Source: Hawksworthiomyces lignivorus (taxonomy: Eukaryota > Ascomycota > Sordariomycetes > Ophiostomatales > Ophiostomataceae). Taken from it: a DNA stretch of 64,000 nt. Below are positions 10,299-22,243 of this stretch, piece by piece. Under the pieces are notes generated by a model that worked only from the letters and a program-made list of their open reading frames with translations, made no database searches and was not told the DNA's origin. How positions within the stretch are numbered: the stretch's first letter is position 1; each line of letters starts with the position of its first letter. The position numbers and the translations under genes were made by a program. The stretch is from assembly GCA_002917075.1 (NCBI GenBank), contig NTMA01000060.1, forward strand, positions 62,001 to 126,000. The letters are read 5' to 3'.

Positions 10299-13200
10299 CT
10301 AATACTCTTCGTCCTCCTCTGCCGCCAACATCTCTGCGTAGTCGTCCGCCGATGCAAAAGTCGGCAGGGCCTTGAGCTCTTTTCTGCGCAAGCGCCCGCC
10401 CTTCTTGAGTCCATCAAGCGCCACGAGGCCATCGTCCTTCGCCTTTCCACCCGCTTCGCCATCCTCGTCCTCATCATCGCTGAAGTCGGCAAAGTCCACG
10501 CCGCCGCTCTCGTCGTCCATGCCCATGTCCTCGTCACCATCGATCTCGTCGGCATCGTCGTCCTCGTCGCTGTCAGACAGATTGAGCAGCGACTCCAGGC
10601 CGGACATATCGTCGTCGTCCATGTCCATATCGACATCTTCATCGTCAGCAGCGATCTCGGGCCGCGAACCCTTGAGTGCCTGCCAGATCTCATCTTCTTC
10701 AGCGTCTTCCGCATCAGATCCGTCTTCGTCTGCAGCAGCCGCTACAGAGTCCTTCTCCATCTTTGCGGCCCGCTTGGCAGCCCGGCTAGTTTGGGCTGGC
10801 TTGCCGATCTGTGTAAAGTACGTGTGGAAGAAGACGTCTTCCACGGCCACATCTTCCGCCTTCCGGCCCCAGAATGACGCAGAGTTGATTGCCATTTGCT
10901 GGCTGCTGGTCGATTTGCCAGGAACCACAATCTGCGCAGCGCCTGTAGAAGGCGCAGCCGTGGCGACGGGCTGCATGATGGAGCTGCCACGCTGCTTCGT
11001 GCCATCGGTTGCCTTGGGATTGCGGTAGACGAACTTGTCCAAGAAATGCATTAGAGTGTGGTTGGCCATGTCCGGCTTAGGCAGCGAAGTTTGCCGAACG
11101 AGAAGGTTGGTGGCAAAGGCTGTGACGGACGGATGAAAGTGTTTAAAGTGTGGAACCTGGATGTATGGTTAGCTGCACACTTGTAATCCTAGCATCTGCG
11201 AAAGTCTCTCAAAGGGGTAACCTACCAGCTCCCACAGGCAGCTCCTATCCGCATTGCTGTATTCTGGATCTCTCTTCCGCCCATCGTAGACAACACGCGG
11301 CTTCTTTGGTGCCTCGCTCTCTTTGGCGTTGTTTGCATCTTCGCCTTCCACAACATCGCGATAGTACTCCTCTTCATCATCTTCGTTCATCTCGGGGTCA
11401 TTGAGTAGGCCCTTCAGATCAGGAAATGTGGTTTCCAATTCGGCAACCAAGAAGAGGATGCCGCAAACAAACGGAGGCTGATGCAAGGTCGAAATTTGCA
11501 GCATGCGCTTCACGAACGCCTTCACGCGGCGAGTATCTAGATCGTTCTTCAGCGAGCGATACAGAAGATTGAGATACATGGCTTGTTTTGACGACGCCAC
11601 CAGACGAGGGTCCAACAGAGACTCATAGAGCGTCCGGTAGAAGCGGTCGACAGCAAGCTGCTTTGAAACTGCAACCTGCTGCACGAGCATCAGGGCCTGA
11701 ATGCTTGTGTTGAAGTTAGACGAGTGTGTGATGCGGAACAAAGTGTCGATGTGCTTCTCAAGCCTAGAACGACATACAGATTAGAATACTGAAACATATT
11801 TTGGGAAAGAAGACAAATATGTGATCGGGTGCATATACGTACGTTGAGCTGTCAGTTGCAGCGAAGGGAATGGCGCGGTTGACGCCAGTGAGAAGGGAGG
11901 ACACAAGTTTTTCAGCAACATCCCGCTCGATGCCCGCATTTTTGCTGCTGGCAGTGCTCTTTTTATCGCTGCTTTTGCTATTGTTGTCTCTTCGTCCCCT
12001 CCTCGGTCCCTTTCCATTTTTACCATTGGTTGCGTCGGCTTCCTTTGTAATCGAGTCCAGACCTGGAATGTCAACGGCACCTAGTGAACCACTCTTTAAC
12101 AGGGTGAGGAACAGCTCAAAGTAAATGCGCACAAGCGTATCAGCAATGGCCGGCTCCTTGTTGCTCAGAATGGTCTGGTTGAGCGTGTTGATGCCGTAGT
12201 ACTTGGCGCGCAGGCTCTGGCCAGGTCGAAGTAGAATCTCCTGCTCGATGGTCTGGATCACAATCGGCTTCATGCCAGGGTGGATGTTAAGAAGCTGCAG
12301 GAGCAGGTAGGATGCACGAGACGCGATCTTCCGCTCGCGGTCGCCCAGCTTGTTTACCAGCAGCCGCAACAGGTTGGCTTCTTGCTCTGGTTTGCTGCGC
12401 AACAGCCCAAAGACGAAGTCAAGTGCACGCGAGCGCGAGTATTCAATTTCGTCGTTGCACCACACCTCCAGCTGCTGAAGAATTCGGAAGAAGGCGTCTT
12501 TCAGCCAGTCCTCGTACCGCCATGCCATGAGGTGTGCCTTGGTGATGGCACCGGGCAGCTTTTGATTTGCCTTCCACGACTGCGCAGAGGCGCCAGCGGC
12601 CTGTAGCGCACCGAGCAGGCCGGGCTGGGTTTGGAATGTCCGCAGCCGCCGCTCACTGGGCAGGATGACGCCGTTGCCAAGCAGATCCACGAGAGCACCC
12701 AGCGCTGCAATTGCCTGGCCACGGCTGCGCTTGCCAGCCAGGCCAACCAAGTTCTCAAAAGTTTTCATGTTGTGGACGGGTGCCTCCTGGACCTCGAGAG
12801 TCAAAGCCGACACCTTATCCGACATGGTACCAGAAGACATGATAGTAGACATGAAACGGTGAGATGAAGAAGAAGAGACTATAGACTTGTACGCCTCAGC
12901 ATCAGACTCCAAAAGCGTATCAGCATAGTCCTTCAAGCTAGCAACTGTAGAAGAAAGACGGCCGATGTCATCGGAAGAGGGCATCGGAAGGGCAGCGAGA
13001 TCGACGCTATGCCAGTCGGGGCGGGGCTCGAACATCTGATAAAAAGAAATGTTAAGAGATAGTTCCTCGTAGAAAAGAATTTTGTGGAAGGGCTAGCGAT
13101 ATCCGTTTGACTTAGAGATCGCAACTTACCAACTTGGAAAATTTTGGGTTTTTTGGGAGAAACGGGTCAGCTGGTGGTGGTGCTTTTGGTGCCTCCTTCT

Positions 13201-13909
13201 CTACCACTTTTGGTTCCTCTACCTCTTGTTCTTCCTCTTCCTCTTCCTCTTCCTCTTCCTCTTCCTCTTCCCCCTCCTCCTCTCCTTCTTCTTCGTCTTC
13301 TTTCCCCCCGTCTACTTCTTGCTCCTCCTCTTCTTCCTCGTCTTCTTGTTCTTCTAGCTCAGGTATGTCGTCATCTTCGTCTTCTTCGCGCACCTGGTCA
13401 AAGCCGAGACCAGCAGCAAACTTGGCCAGTTCGTTCTTGAAAGCATCATCGAGAGACAAATCGTCAGCAGCCGCCGCCTTTCCAGAAGACGGGCCACCTT
13501 CCTCAGCGTCAGAGTCAATGCCGGCCACGAGCTCCAGGTCGGCCTCGTCGCCTCCGAGGGCTTTGATTTCATCGAGTATAGCGGCGTCTTTGCTGGCTCG
13601 TGATTGCTTCACAGACCCATTCGTCCGAGGCTTAGAGTCTTGTCTGCCTGGATGCTTTGGTGATGTGGCCACAGCCTGCTTTTTCAGTGCTTTTGGCGCT
13701 TTGCGACTGGTTTCGCCATCCTCATCTTCGTCCCCTGCGTCGACGCTCCGTTTCCGTTTCCCAGCGTTCAAATTCTTCGCATTGCGGTGCTCCAAATCCC
13801 GGTCAATTTTGGCCGTAAGCTGTGAAAGAGCCGCCTGATTGAAAGCAGGTGCCGAACTATTCATGGCTCCTTGGCTGTGCTTCTGGTGTTTTGGTCGGCT
13901 AGGAGCCAT
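10299..13909 (-). CDS. MAK21: Ribosome biogenesis protein Mak21/Noc1 (CBF domain)
   Basis: Four exons, 13909-13130, 13035-11843, 11763-11226 and 11156-10299, give 1122 residues. Residues 1-250 are charged and disordered, with nuclear-localisation-like KRKR and a long Glu run. A HEAT-like region follows (EYSRSRALDFVFGLLRSKP, KLGDRERKIASRASYLLLQL, RAKYYGINTLNQ). The CBF/Noc core includes CLWEL joined across an intron to VPHFKHFHPSVTAFA, and HTLMHFLDKFVYRNPK. The C-terminus is very acidic and ends in a motif common in the family (FASADDYAEML). In yeast Noc1/Mak21 pairs with Noc2 in early nucleolar pre-60S particles and is essential. Length and domain order match full-length family members, so it appears intact. 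Confidence 0.95.
13231..13270. repeat. CTTCCT hexamer microsatellite in MAK21
   Basis: Near-perfect CTTCCT repeats. On the coding (minus) strand they read as GAG/GAA codons and make the longest Glu run of the Mak21 N-terminal acidic region. Slippage here changes only the length of a disordered acidic tract. The antisense open frame of serine-rich sequence is a shadow of this repeat. Confidence 0.85.
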
Positions 13910-14435
13910 TGTGAAAGGACTCGAGTGAAATGAAAAAAGAACTTGTCTATCTCACTAGTGGTGAGAATTCTCGACGAGACGTCCCCCAAAATCGCTAAGC
14001 CAGCTTTCAAATGTATGAGACGTTGGTATCGTGGGAAAACCTCTCTCGTTGTACGAAGTAGAACGCTGGGTTCTCTACTCTGCAGAAGTCTTGTGTTTAA
14101 CTTTTTTCTTTTTTTCTGCTCTGCATTCTTTTACTTTTTTTACTGGACTTTTCAAAATTTTAGTGGAGCAACTGTTAGCGGGACCGAATCAACGACCGGC
14201 AGATCTTCCTCGGAGCTTTTTCACCGCCTTCCTATTTCGCGCTCACCATTTTCTTATAGTGAGCTTTAGCTTCTAGCCCGTGAAATCTGACTGTGTAGGA
14301 CGACTTCGAAACGTCTCATTTGAGCGTGTGCTATTGCATTTGGAGCAGCAATTTACGCACAAAAGTCTTCTTCTTTACGGATTGGAAAGGGCAATGTTGT
14401 TTGTTTGATTTGTATTTGTGTACAAAATCTTCAGA
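13910..14435. other. divergent promoter between MAK21 and mitochondrial ProRS
   Basis: About 525 nt with T-rich stretches at 14096-14160. No supported gene. Two housekeeping genes are divergently transcribed from here, so it probably acts as a shared bidirectional promoter. Confidence 0.5.
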
Positions 14436-16262
14436 ATGGCTGTAGCGTGGCGTATGCAGCCAACATTTCAGCAGATATCGAGAACATCAGTTTCACCCAC
14501 TTGCCGATGCCAATCTCCACGATGGGTAAAACAAGGGGTATGTTGCGGCTCATACATCTTGGAGTTATATTCAAGATGCTAATAAATTCGCCTCACTTGA
14601 TAGAGAAGACAGATGCACATAGACCACCGCAATCGGTTGTCGAATGTGTGGGTGCCAGCTCCTCGGGTCTATCTCAAGCATGCCAAGGAGGATGAAGGTG
14701 CGGTTCTACTTTTTACAAGAAGCAATCCAGAGCCAGAATGCTGAATTTTTTTATCGATTTTTACGGAAATAGAATCCCATGAAAAGCTCGTACGGGCTGG
14801 GTTCTTCCGCCAGGCGCACTCGGGCGTCTTCCACATGCTGCCTTTGGGCCTTCGCGTCCTGGACAAGATCGAAGCTCTTGCGGATAAGCACATGAGGTCC
14901 ATAGGCGCATCACGAGTGTCTTTGTCCAGTATATCTTCTAAAAACCTGTGGTCAAGGAGTGGCCGATTTGAGAGCATAGAACCTGAGGTAGGCTGCTCTC
15001 TGTGTCACTCTTTCTCTCTTTCGGTGACACGATACTTATATATGTTCTCGCTTGTAGCTGTTTCAGTTCACAGACCGGAAGGGGGCAAGCTACCTCCTGT
15101 CGCCCACTCATGAGGAGGAAATCACAGAAATGGTTGCCCAGAACGTACAGTCGTACCGTACACTTCCACTGCGGCTCTACCAGATTAGTATGGGAACTTA
15201 TGCCCTGGCAAAAGCCGTGTCCTTATTTTTTGTTTATTTAACGCCTGTCTGTCGCTGACGAGATTTACTCTCATCTACACAGCCCGTAAATACCGCGACG
15301 AGATGCGGCCCCGCCACGGCATCCTGCGCTCGCGCGAGTTCATCATGAAGGACCTCTACAGCTTTGACGTGAGCGCCGAGATAGCACTAGAGACTTATGG
15401 TCAGGTCCGCGCCGCCTACGACGCCTTCTTCGCCGCTCTCAAAGTGCCTGTGCGCGCCGCTCGCGCCAGCTCCGGCGACATGGGCGGCGACCTGAGCCAC
15501 GAGTATCTCCTAAAAGGTGCGCTCGGCGAGGACGACGTCGCTCACTGCAGCCAGTGCGGAGACGTCGCCAACACGGAGGTTCTCCTGCAGGCGCGGGAGG
15601 ACCCTCACCAGGTGGTGCGCACGGGCGACGACTGCGACCGCTGCGGCGGCCGCGGCACGTTGGTGGTCGAGCGCGGCATCGAGCTGGGCCATACGTTCTA
15701 CTTGGGCACGCGGTACACGAGCCCGGAGTCCCTGGACGTGAAGCTCCAAGGGGGCGGTGCCGCGTCTTCATCATCGCCGACGCTGGTGCCGCACATGGGC
15801 TGCTATGGTCTCGGCATCTCGCGCATCCTGGGCGCCGTCGCCGACCATGGTGTCACGCCGCAGGGGCTCAGCTGGCCGCGTGCTATCGCACCGTATGAGG
15901 TGGCCGTGATCGCGTCACCACCGGCTTCCAAGGGCGGCGCTGCCCTCACGGAAGCCGCCGAAAAAGTATATGACGAGCTGACGACTGCAAGAGCAGCGGG
16001 GGCGAAAGAGCAGCAGCTGGATGTGCTCCTCGACGACCGCACGAACGTGACCCTGCCCTACAAGCTCAAAGACGCCGATCTTACAGGTTATCCGGTCATT
16101 GTGGTGGTGGGCGCGGCCTGGCGGAGGAGCGTGGGCGAAGACGGCGCCGGCCAGCCGCAGGACGGCTTGTGCGAGGTGCAGTGTCGGCAGCTGGGCGTCC
16201 GGCAGGATGTGCCTCTGCGGGACCTGCGAAAATTTGCTAGCGATCTGCTAGCACAGCTGTAG
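14436..16262 (+). CDS. Mitochondrial prolyl-tRNA synthetase
   Basis: Five exons, 14436-14537, 14604-14697, 14773-14987, 15058-15187 and 15283-16262, give about 506 residues. The N-terminus is Arg/Ser/Thr/Gln-rich and lacks acids, as in a mitochondrial leader. Class II motifs of bacterial-type ProRS are clear: RLSNVWVPAP, the motif 1 region SGVFHMLPLGLRVLDKIE, SYLLSPTHEEEIT, motif 2 RDEMRPRHGILRSREFIMKD and motif 3 GCYGLGISRILGAV. The CSQCGDVANTE and CDRCGG pairs before motif 3 also match bacterial-type enzymes. The long editing insertion of bacterial ProRS between motifs 2 and 3 is missing, as usual for mitochondrial enzymes. A C-terminal anticodon-binding domain starts near APYEVAVIA. The enzyme charges mitochondrial tRNA-Pro. 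It is tail-to-tail with NUP84. Confidence 0.92.
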
Positions 16263-16462
16263 GATATGTACTATGCGAACCACCATACTCTTCACTTGTA
16301 AGCAAAAAGAAACAAGAACGAACCATGATGAAAAAGAACCATTTGCTAGTGCTGTTGCCGTTCCTATGCCTTTCACAAATAAATCCCTAAAGACTATCGA
16401 AGCTCTTTGTACGCTTTTCCTGTAGTTCTACAAAAATGTTCTCCTATCGCTACTGTGCCAGC

Positions 16463-19400
16463 TCATGGCTTCACAGACCACAACTCCCGCGACCAGCCCA
16501 TCTCCCGCATCTTCTTGGAGCTGGCCCCGGGACCTTTCTTCATGTCGCTCGTCCAAATTGCCAAGGCTTTGCTGCACGATGCAAACGACTCCACCAACTC
16601 CTTCATGCGGCCCGTCTGCACAAGGACACCGGCGACATCGCTGCCTGGCGCAGCCACTACGGACGCCAACTCCATGCACTCCAACAGGTAGTCGCGGGAC
16701 GACGTGGTTCCGGCAAACTGGAGGGTGCTGGCAAATCCGATGACGACCTGCGGCAGATATGTCTCGCGCAGGAGCCGGTAATCTGGGTCATCTAGGTAAG
16801 GGGTGAGTAACAAATTTCCAAGAACAAAGACAGGAGACTTGGCGTGCTTCCACTTACCATCCACAGAATGCAGTAACCAGTCGCTCAGCAGTGGCTTCAT
16901 AAAGCCCTTCAAGAACTTGGCGTTGTCATCAATGTTCTTGGCCACGGAGCGGTCTCTCGACGGATCCCTGAAATGGTTAGCACTTGTAATTTCAAAGACC
17001 GCGGGCCTTTCTTGACTTTGTATTAAGAGTGGGACATACTGTGTGTGGGAGCCAGCGATCATGGTAGCAATCATGGCCGTCGTCTCGAGACAGTCCAACG
17101 CGTTTACCATGCATTCTAGCTCGAATAGCGGCCGAGCGTGTGCCGACACTTGGTTCTTTGACGCTTCACCGGGAAGGCCGGTGCCAAACGTTTCCTCGTC
17201 CAGCGAATCGATCACACCGCCCTTGGCAGGCGTGCCAAACACATCATCCCACCAAGATGGGTCATTTTCGTCTTGAAGGTTCTCGCCAAAGCGCGTCTTC
17301 TGCCGAATAATTTCGGAGCAGGATACTCTTGATGCCAAGATTCGGGCAGCCGCCAGGCGCTCATTTTCTGCAGTAAAAAGAAGAGGTCTTGTTAATAGCT
17401 GTCCATGGATCTTAGGTGGAAATGGGAGAGTCTGCCTTACTGAGAAAGTATTTGTATATCCGGACTCCATAGTCGCACGTTTCGAGGACCAGTCCATCCA
17501 CCAAGAGCATCCACTCCATCGAACGAATCAGCAGCTCGTCCTTCTTGTCGACCAGAATCAGGTCATCGGGGTCTTCGGGCAAATCTGACACCGGACCAAA
17601 AATGCCCAGCTTGACCATGCGGCCAAATTTCAGAGTTGGCGCGCTGCTTTGCAGCATGTTAAAGGTATCCCGCGCAGGGCAGACGCCCGGCTGCTCGGCT
17701 ACGTCTGCCAAGAATAGCTGCGGCAAAGTCTTGACAAATTTGATGATGTCGAGACCCAACTTGCGCATCAGCTGTAACAGGCGGATCTGAACGTCTCGCT
17801 CCTCGATGTGAATCAAGTTGAAGGCCATATTCGTATAGCACCGCTCGCCCAGCAGCTTGGACGCATACAGCGGAATCAACTCTTCCAACCGCGCCAACCG
17901 CAAAAAGCTGATGTAACTTGCGATGACGTGCTCTTCCGTCTGATGCCGCCGGGCTAGAGGACCAAGAGCAGCTACGTCTTTGCCCTTGCCATCGAGCTTG
18001 TCCAGAGCAGAAACGACAATCAGCACGTGGGCCAGGATGCGCAAGCCCTGATAATCGGTGGGCTCGATGAACTTTGTATCAGCTGCCGTAGTGCTGTTTA
18101 TCTTGACAGTGTTGTCGAACTTGGGAATAAGCTTTGACTCCTGCTCGGCATTGGCATGTTCGGCCAGCAGCACACCTTGCTGGAACAGGAAGCTGTCGAG
18201 CTTCTCGTCGATGACTGCTGCTTGTAATGCTTTCGCGGGCGTGCTGGCGGCCTTGCGTACCCGGTCTTCCCGGTTGTGTGAAAAGGGTGAAGACGAGTCT
18301 GCATATGCTGCTGGAATGTCACCGTGCAGAATCAGAAGGGAGTGGACCGCGGCAGAATCAGACTGCTTCATCAAGTAGGCGTCGAATTGAGCGCGGAGTT
18401 CAGCGTTGTACTTTGCAAACGTCAAGTCGTCCCATGATTTGCTGACCGCCTCGACGCTCGTCAGGTCACCAGACAAAATGCCATACACGGCGCGCTCATA
18501 GACGCTGGCACTACCCTCCTGGGCAAGACGATAGCACATACGGCGCCACAATACCGTAGCGAGGCAGTCAAAGTCCGGCACATCTTCATCTTCGCTATTG
18601 GATAGTGGGAGTGCCGAAATGGCGGCGGCCCGCCAGACCTCTGTACGCTCCACGCACCAGTCCCGGATCTCCGCCATGCTTCTTCCACGCCGCAGGAGCT
18701 CATAGCAGCCGAGCCAGATGGCCTGCTCGAAGAAGGCATCTTGGGGGGCCAGCTTTCGGCCGGCTTGCCGCGTGACAACATCCGGGTCTAGCTGTGTAAC
18801 TAGTTTGTGCGGTACTTCCAAATTAGAGTCGGTCACAATGGCGCTGTTAGGGTCCAGGGGTTCAGAGCTGGCCACCATCCGCTTGTGCTGCTTGATGGCG
18901 CCGCGCGTGTGTAGCCAGCCATGGGCTAGTATCTCGCCACGCTCGGAATTGCGTTGAAGCTCCTGGACAACTTCGTCAATGTCAGGCCCACTGCTGCTAG
19001 CGCTGGTCTGCAGCCACTCTAGAATAGTCTTGCGTTCCCGGGCTTTGGGCTCCGCGAGAACAAAGTCGGCCCAATACTCCCGCCGCGACTGGGGTGGTCT
19101 GTCGACGGCTGGGCGCCGTATTGGCTGGCGGCTAGCAGGCGATGATGTCGAGGCTATGCCGGACTTGTCACGGTACCGCAATGGAAGCAATCGCCGCAAC
19201 AGGTCCCAGGTCTGAGCCTCTTCTTCCCAGCGCTGCGCGCTCGCAGCCGCGCTCTCTGAGCTCTCTGGCTGCTGCTGAGACGACTGGTCGTCTATATCCA
19301 TCCTGTCAGACCGCAAACCACGCCTTGTAGCAGTCAAAGCATTGTTTCTGTTGCCATTGCCGCCGCCGCTGCTGCTGCTGTCGCCGCTGCTTCCTCGTGC

Positions 19401-19616
19401 TAGACGAGCCAGACGAAGGCGCTCACGCGACACGTCGGCGATCTCGCGGGCATAGCCATAGTAGTGGTCGACGAGGTTGAAGATGCGAGCGCGTTGTTCA
19501 GGTGCTGATCCGCGTTGTATGATGCACTCGTCGAGGAATTTTGCGAAGATTTCGACTTCTTCTCCAACCTCGTTGCTGATGTCTTGCCCTCCGACGACGT
19601 CCTCGATGAACGCCAT
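16463..19616 (-). CDS. NUP84: Nucleoporin Nup84/Nup107
   Basis: Four exons, 19616-17441, 17367-17040, 16967-16858 and 16791-16463, give 980 residues. The frame is open upstream to 19649 but only with a TTG; the ATG at 19616 (MAFIEDVVGG) is the natural start. The protein is all helical. It has the Nup84/Nup107 hallmarks: ILEWLQ, GEILAHGWLHTRGAIKQHKR, the FFEQAIWLGCYELLRRG segment and RDWCVERTEVWRAA. The C-terminal half has long helical pairs. The second exon resumes as KNERLAAARILASRVSCSEI, which is continuous with the family C-terminal domain. In yeast and humans this subunit sits in the stem of the Y-complex scaffold of the nuclear pore. Length agrees with filamentous fungal homologues, and no breakage is seen. 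Confidence 0.92.
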
Positions 19617-20387
19617 AACGGATAGCCGTTCACCGAGAGACTCCAGCAACAGTTAAATTGGACAGCTGCAGGAGGCAAGGTGCACAGAGATCTAGTTTCG
19701 CCAGTGAGCTATGGGGACCGAGAGCAAGATCTGAGGCCGAGGTAAATTGGGCAGCACCAGTACTGGACGCCGCCTAAAGAAACAAAAGTGTATTTGGCTC
19801 CGAGCCTTATGATATTATTTCCGCATTAACACAGAAGAGCGCTCATCAATCCGGAATTCGACCAAGCTGACGTTGTCGGCAGATCGTGTAGTGAGAAATG
19901 AGGTGTCGTCTACCGGCGCCTTTTTTGACGGAGTTTTTCTGCCTTCGCTGCAAGTTACCGCGTCGCGAGGGAAGCTGCGACAGAGCTCCAGCTCTCGGTA
20001 TTGTTTTGGCGCTTGGACGCTGAGGCGGTCAGATATTCACGTGACAGTTTCGACGCGCGCCCCACAGCGTGAAAATTTCAGCATAAAACGAATTATTGCA
20101 TCGCCTCCATTTCACTATTTGTTTTCCTTCTTTTTCTCTCAATGTCATTTTTTGGCTTTCATATTAGAGTCTCGGAACAAGACTTTTTCACTGCTTGTTC
20201 AGGTTCAAACGGATCTCCTGCGTGCTCAATGATGGCCTAGAGAAAGTATTCACTCTCCTAGATTGTTGCCTGATGTATTTTCTCGATTTTGGGGGACGTT
20301 TTGATTTGGACGAGTGTACAACTATTTCATTCAACCTGCCTGCCTGTCTGTCTATATCTCTGCTTGCCTCCGCATACTTCTCATGTG
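19617..20387. other. interval upstream of NUP84 and downstream of CMC4
   Basis: About 770 nt with the NUP84 promoter on its left and the CMC4 3' region on its right. It includes T/C-rich stretches at 20100-20160 and 20330-20370. A 119-codon frame at 19873-20232 has no recognisable content and is not supported. Confidence 0.5.
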
Positions 20388-20829
20388 TTATGGATTTGCA
20401 TCCTCTCTCTGTTTTAGCTTTAGTCGAAGTAGGTCTGGCTTGGGACAGCTGGGGGTTGAGGCGTTGTCGCCGTTACGCTTGTAGAAGGCGTCGCAACAGT
20501 CGTAGAGGGCGTTGATGAGATGCTGGCAGCGGTCCTGATTGTAGCCGTTTCTCGTAAGGCAGTCTGCGGTTGACAATTAGAAGGTAATAAGGAAAACTCC
20601 TGGACCTGAGATATAATCACCTTGAATGGCGCACTGGATTGTCACGGCCAAGTTAGCTGTGTCACAATGCTCGCAGCAGAGCGAAGTTTGACAAGGGGAG
20701 GGAAAACGCACAGCACGAGGATGACAGGGAGGATTTGCCGCGAGATCGTTTTCAAGTTTTGATGCCTGAATTTACATGTTAGACAAGATTCAATTGAACA
20801 GCTGTGCCCATTGTCTGACAACTTGCCAT
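20388..20829 (-). CDS. CMC4: Cx9C protein Cmc4 (mitochondrial intermembrane space)
   Basis: Four exons, 20829-20827 (ATG only), 20765-20712, 20633-20621 (13 nt) and 20563-20388, add up to 81 residues. The rebuilt product has the twin CX9C motif: the first pair spans CHPRACAIQDC and the second CQHLINALYDCC. The family C-terminus GDNASTPSCPKPDLLRLK follows. I recognise this as Cmc4, a small soluble protein imported by the Mia40 disulfide relay. The first motif exists only after splicing, because the 13-nt micro-exon TGCGCCATTCAAG supplies CAIQ. The intron after ATG has a GCAAGT donor, the classic GC-AG form, with CTAAC 17 nt before its acceptor. An ATG-first model without these steps cannot give a CX9C protein here. 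Confidence 0.85.
20621..20633 (-). other. CMC4: 13-nt micro-exon of CMC4
   Basis: Minus-strand sequence TGCGCCATTCAAG, preceded by AATCCAG and followed by GTGATT. It encodes Cys-Ala-Ile-Gln plus the first base of Asp and restores the CX9C spacing across two introns (20711-20634 and 20620-20564). Confidence 0.8.
20766..20826 (-). other. CMC4: GC-AG intron directly after the CMC4 start codon
   Basis: A 61-nt intron with donor GCAAGT, branch-like CTAAC and acceptor ATTCAG. The upstream flank is the ATG itself. No GT donor in the neighbourhood gives an in-frame start. Confidence 0.65.
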
Positions 20830-22243
20830 CACAGAATCTTAATGTGTTGTTTCAGACCAAATTTTACAAGCACCTTGAACCGATCTGCTATCGGATAGCT
20901 GCAAGGAGATGGACTTTAAGAAACAGGAGAGGCGGGATAGAAAGAATCTGCTAGGGTTGTGACTCTTGCTCGTATTGGCCGTCTTTGGATTGACTTGGAT
21001 AAGGTCAATCAAAGGCTGGACGTTTTGTCTAGGCTTTTGTTAGCCTACTACGCCCTCTTCATTGATAATGTCATCATCATGCCCAACTTTCTCTTCTCGC
21101 TTTTCTGAGTGAATCTTATTAATTCTGTTGACTTCATACTCCGCTCTTTTTCTTGTACCTATTTTATTCTGTTGTTCTCATTTTGTACCATTAATGTAGC
21201 TTTCCCTTCTGTGTTAGACTTTATTTTGCCTTGTCTGATCTCTCCAGCAACCTGGCCAAGCAGAATGCGTAGCAGCACAACAAAAAGGACTAGCCAAACA
21301 AACGATAACGTCAGCAACAGAAAAGAAGGGCAATTGTAATAGTTATCATGCTTGTTATAAGAGACTCTTGCAGACTAGGACCGCCAGAGAAGACCCGCCT
21401 TCGCCCCAAAGAGCCCATTCCCGCCAGCTGCATTGCCGCATTATTAACGCTTTTTGTTTGCGGTTTCCGCGTTTTTTCTGCCCCTCACTTCCTCCTGTCA
21501 GAACTTCACTAATAAGAACGCCGCCACTATTCTCCTCTCGCCTCTGGACCTTTCTCTTTCTTTTGGGGGCCTATTTTAACCTCCAACTCATCTTCCGCCC
21601 GCGCCTTTGTCTTCTTCACCTCCTTTCCCTACACGCCAGCACTCCGCACAGTCGTGCCTGTCGCAGCTTCGTATTATCGTCTCATCACCTTTTTGTCCTC
21701 CCCCAACTCGCCTTTTCTTTCTCGGCCATCCGACCGGCCCGTCGCATTCCCTCGCGCAAACCGGAAATCCTCACGAGACGCGAGGCTTGCCTACCAGTCT
21801 CTCTATCTCTTTGTAAGCGCTATCCTTTTTGCACTCTGCTGCTTGTTGATATTCTTTTACTTTCCATCATTGGCCTTTTGTTCTACATGCCTAGCTTGCG
21901 TCGCCCTAGAATGGCCTCACGCGCCGTTTGCGAGATGCCATCTCTGGCGCTGCGCAGAGGGTAGGGCTGCGGTTATGGGGAGATTGCGGAATGCTTCTTC
22001 TCCGACTCCCGCATCTGCCGAAGCAGCTCAGACAAAACTGTGCCCCAGCAATGGCGTGCTAGGCAGCAGTGGCTTGTGCCACAGCTATCAACCCCCATGC
22101 GCCCGAAAACTACGCCTGTGCCAGCACAAACAGACAAGGACATAAGAAAGCTAACGCCGATCGCATCTTCCCAGACAAACGTCTACCGCCTCTTGCCTAT
22201 TCATCCCCCCGCCTACTTGGGCCACTGTCCATCTCTCAACATA
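20830..22243. other. divergent CMC4/SUMO promoter and long SUMO leader
   Basis: About 1.4 kb between divergent genes. From 21390 to 21860 the plus strand is strongly C/T-rich, a common feature of well-expressed fungal promoters and leaders. Open frames here (for example 21368-21964) reflect that base bias; none shows a domain. Several upstream ATGs precede the SUMO start (near 21910, 21975 and 22050), so the leader may be spliced or contain upstream frames. Confidence 0.5.

Noticed and set aside
13134..13838. 234-codon plus-strand serine-rich frame
   Set aside because: Antisense shadow of the Glu/Asp-rich Mak21 N-terminus (CTTCCT repeat).
21368..21964. 198-codon plus-strand frame upstream of SUMO
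   Set aside because: C/T-rich leader or promoter sequence; no domain, biased composition.
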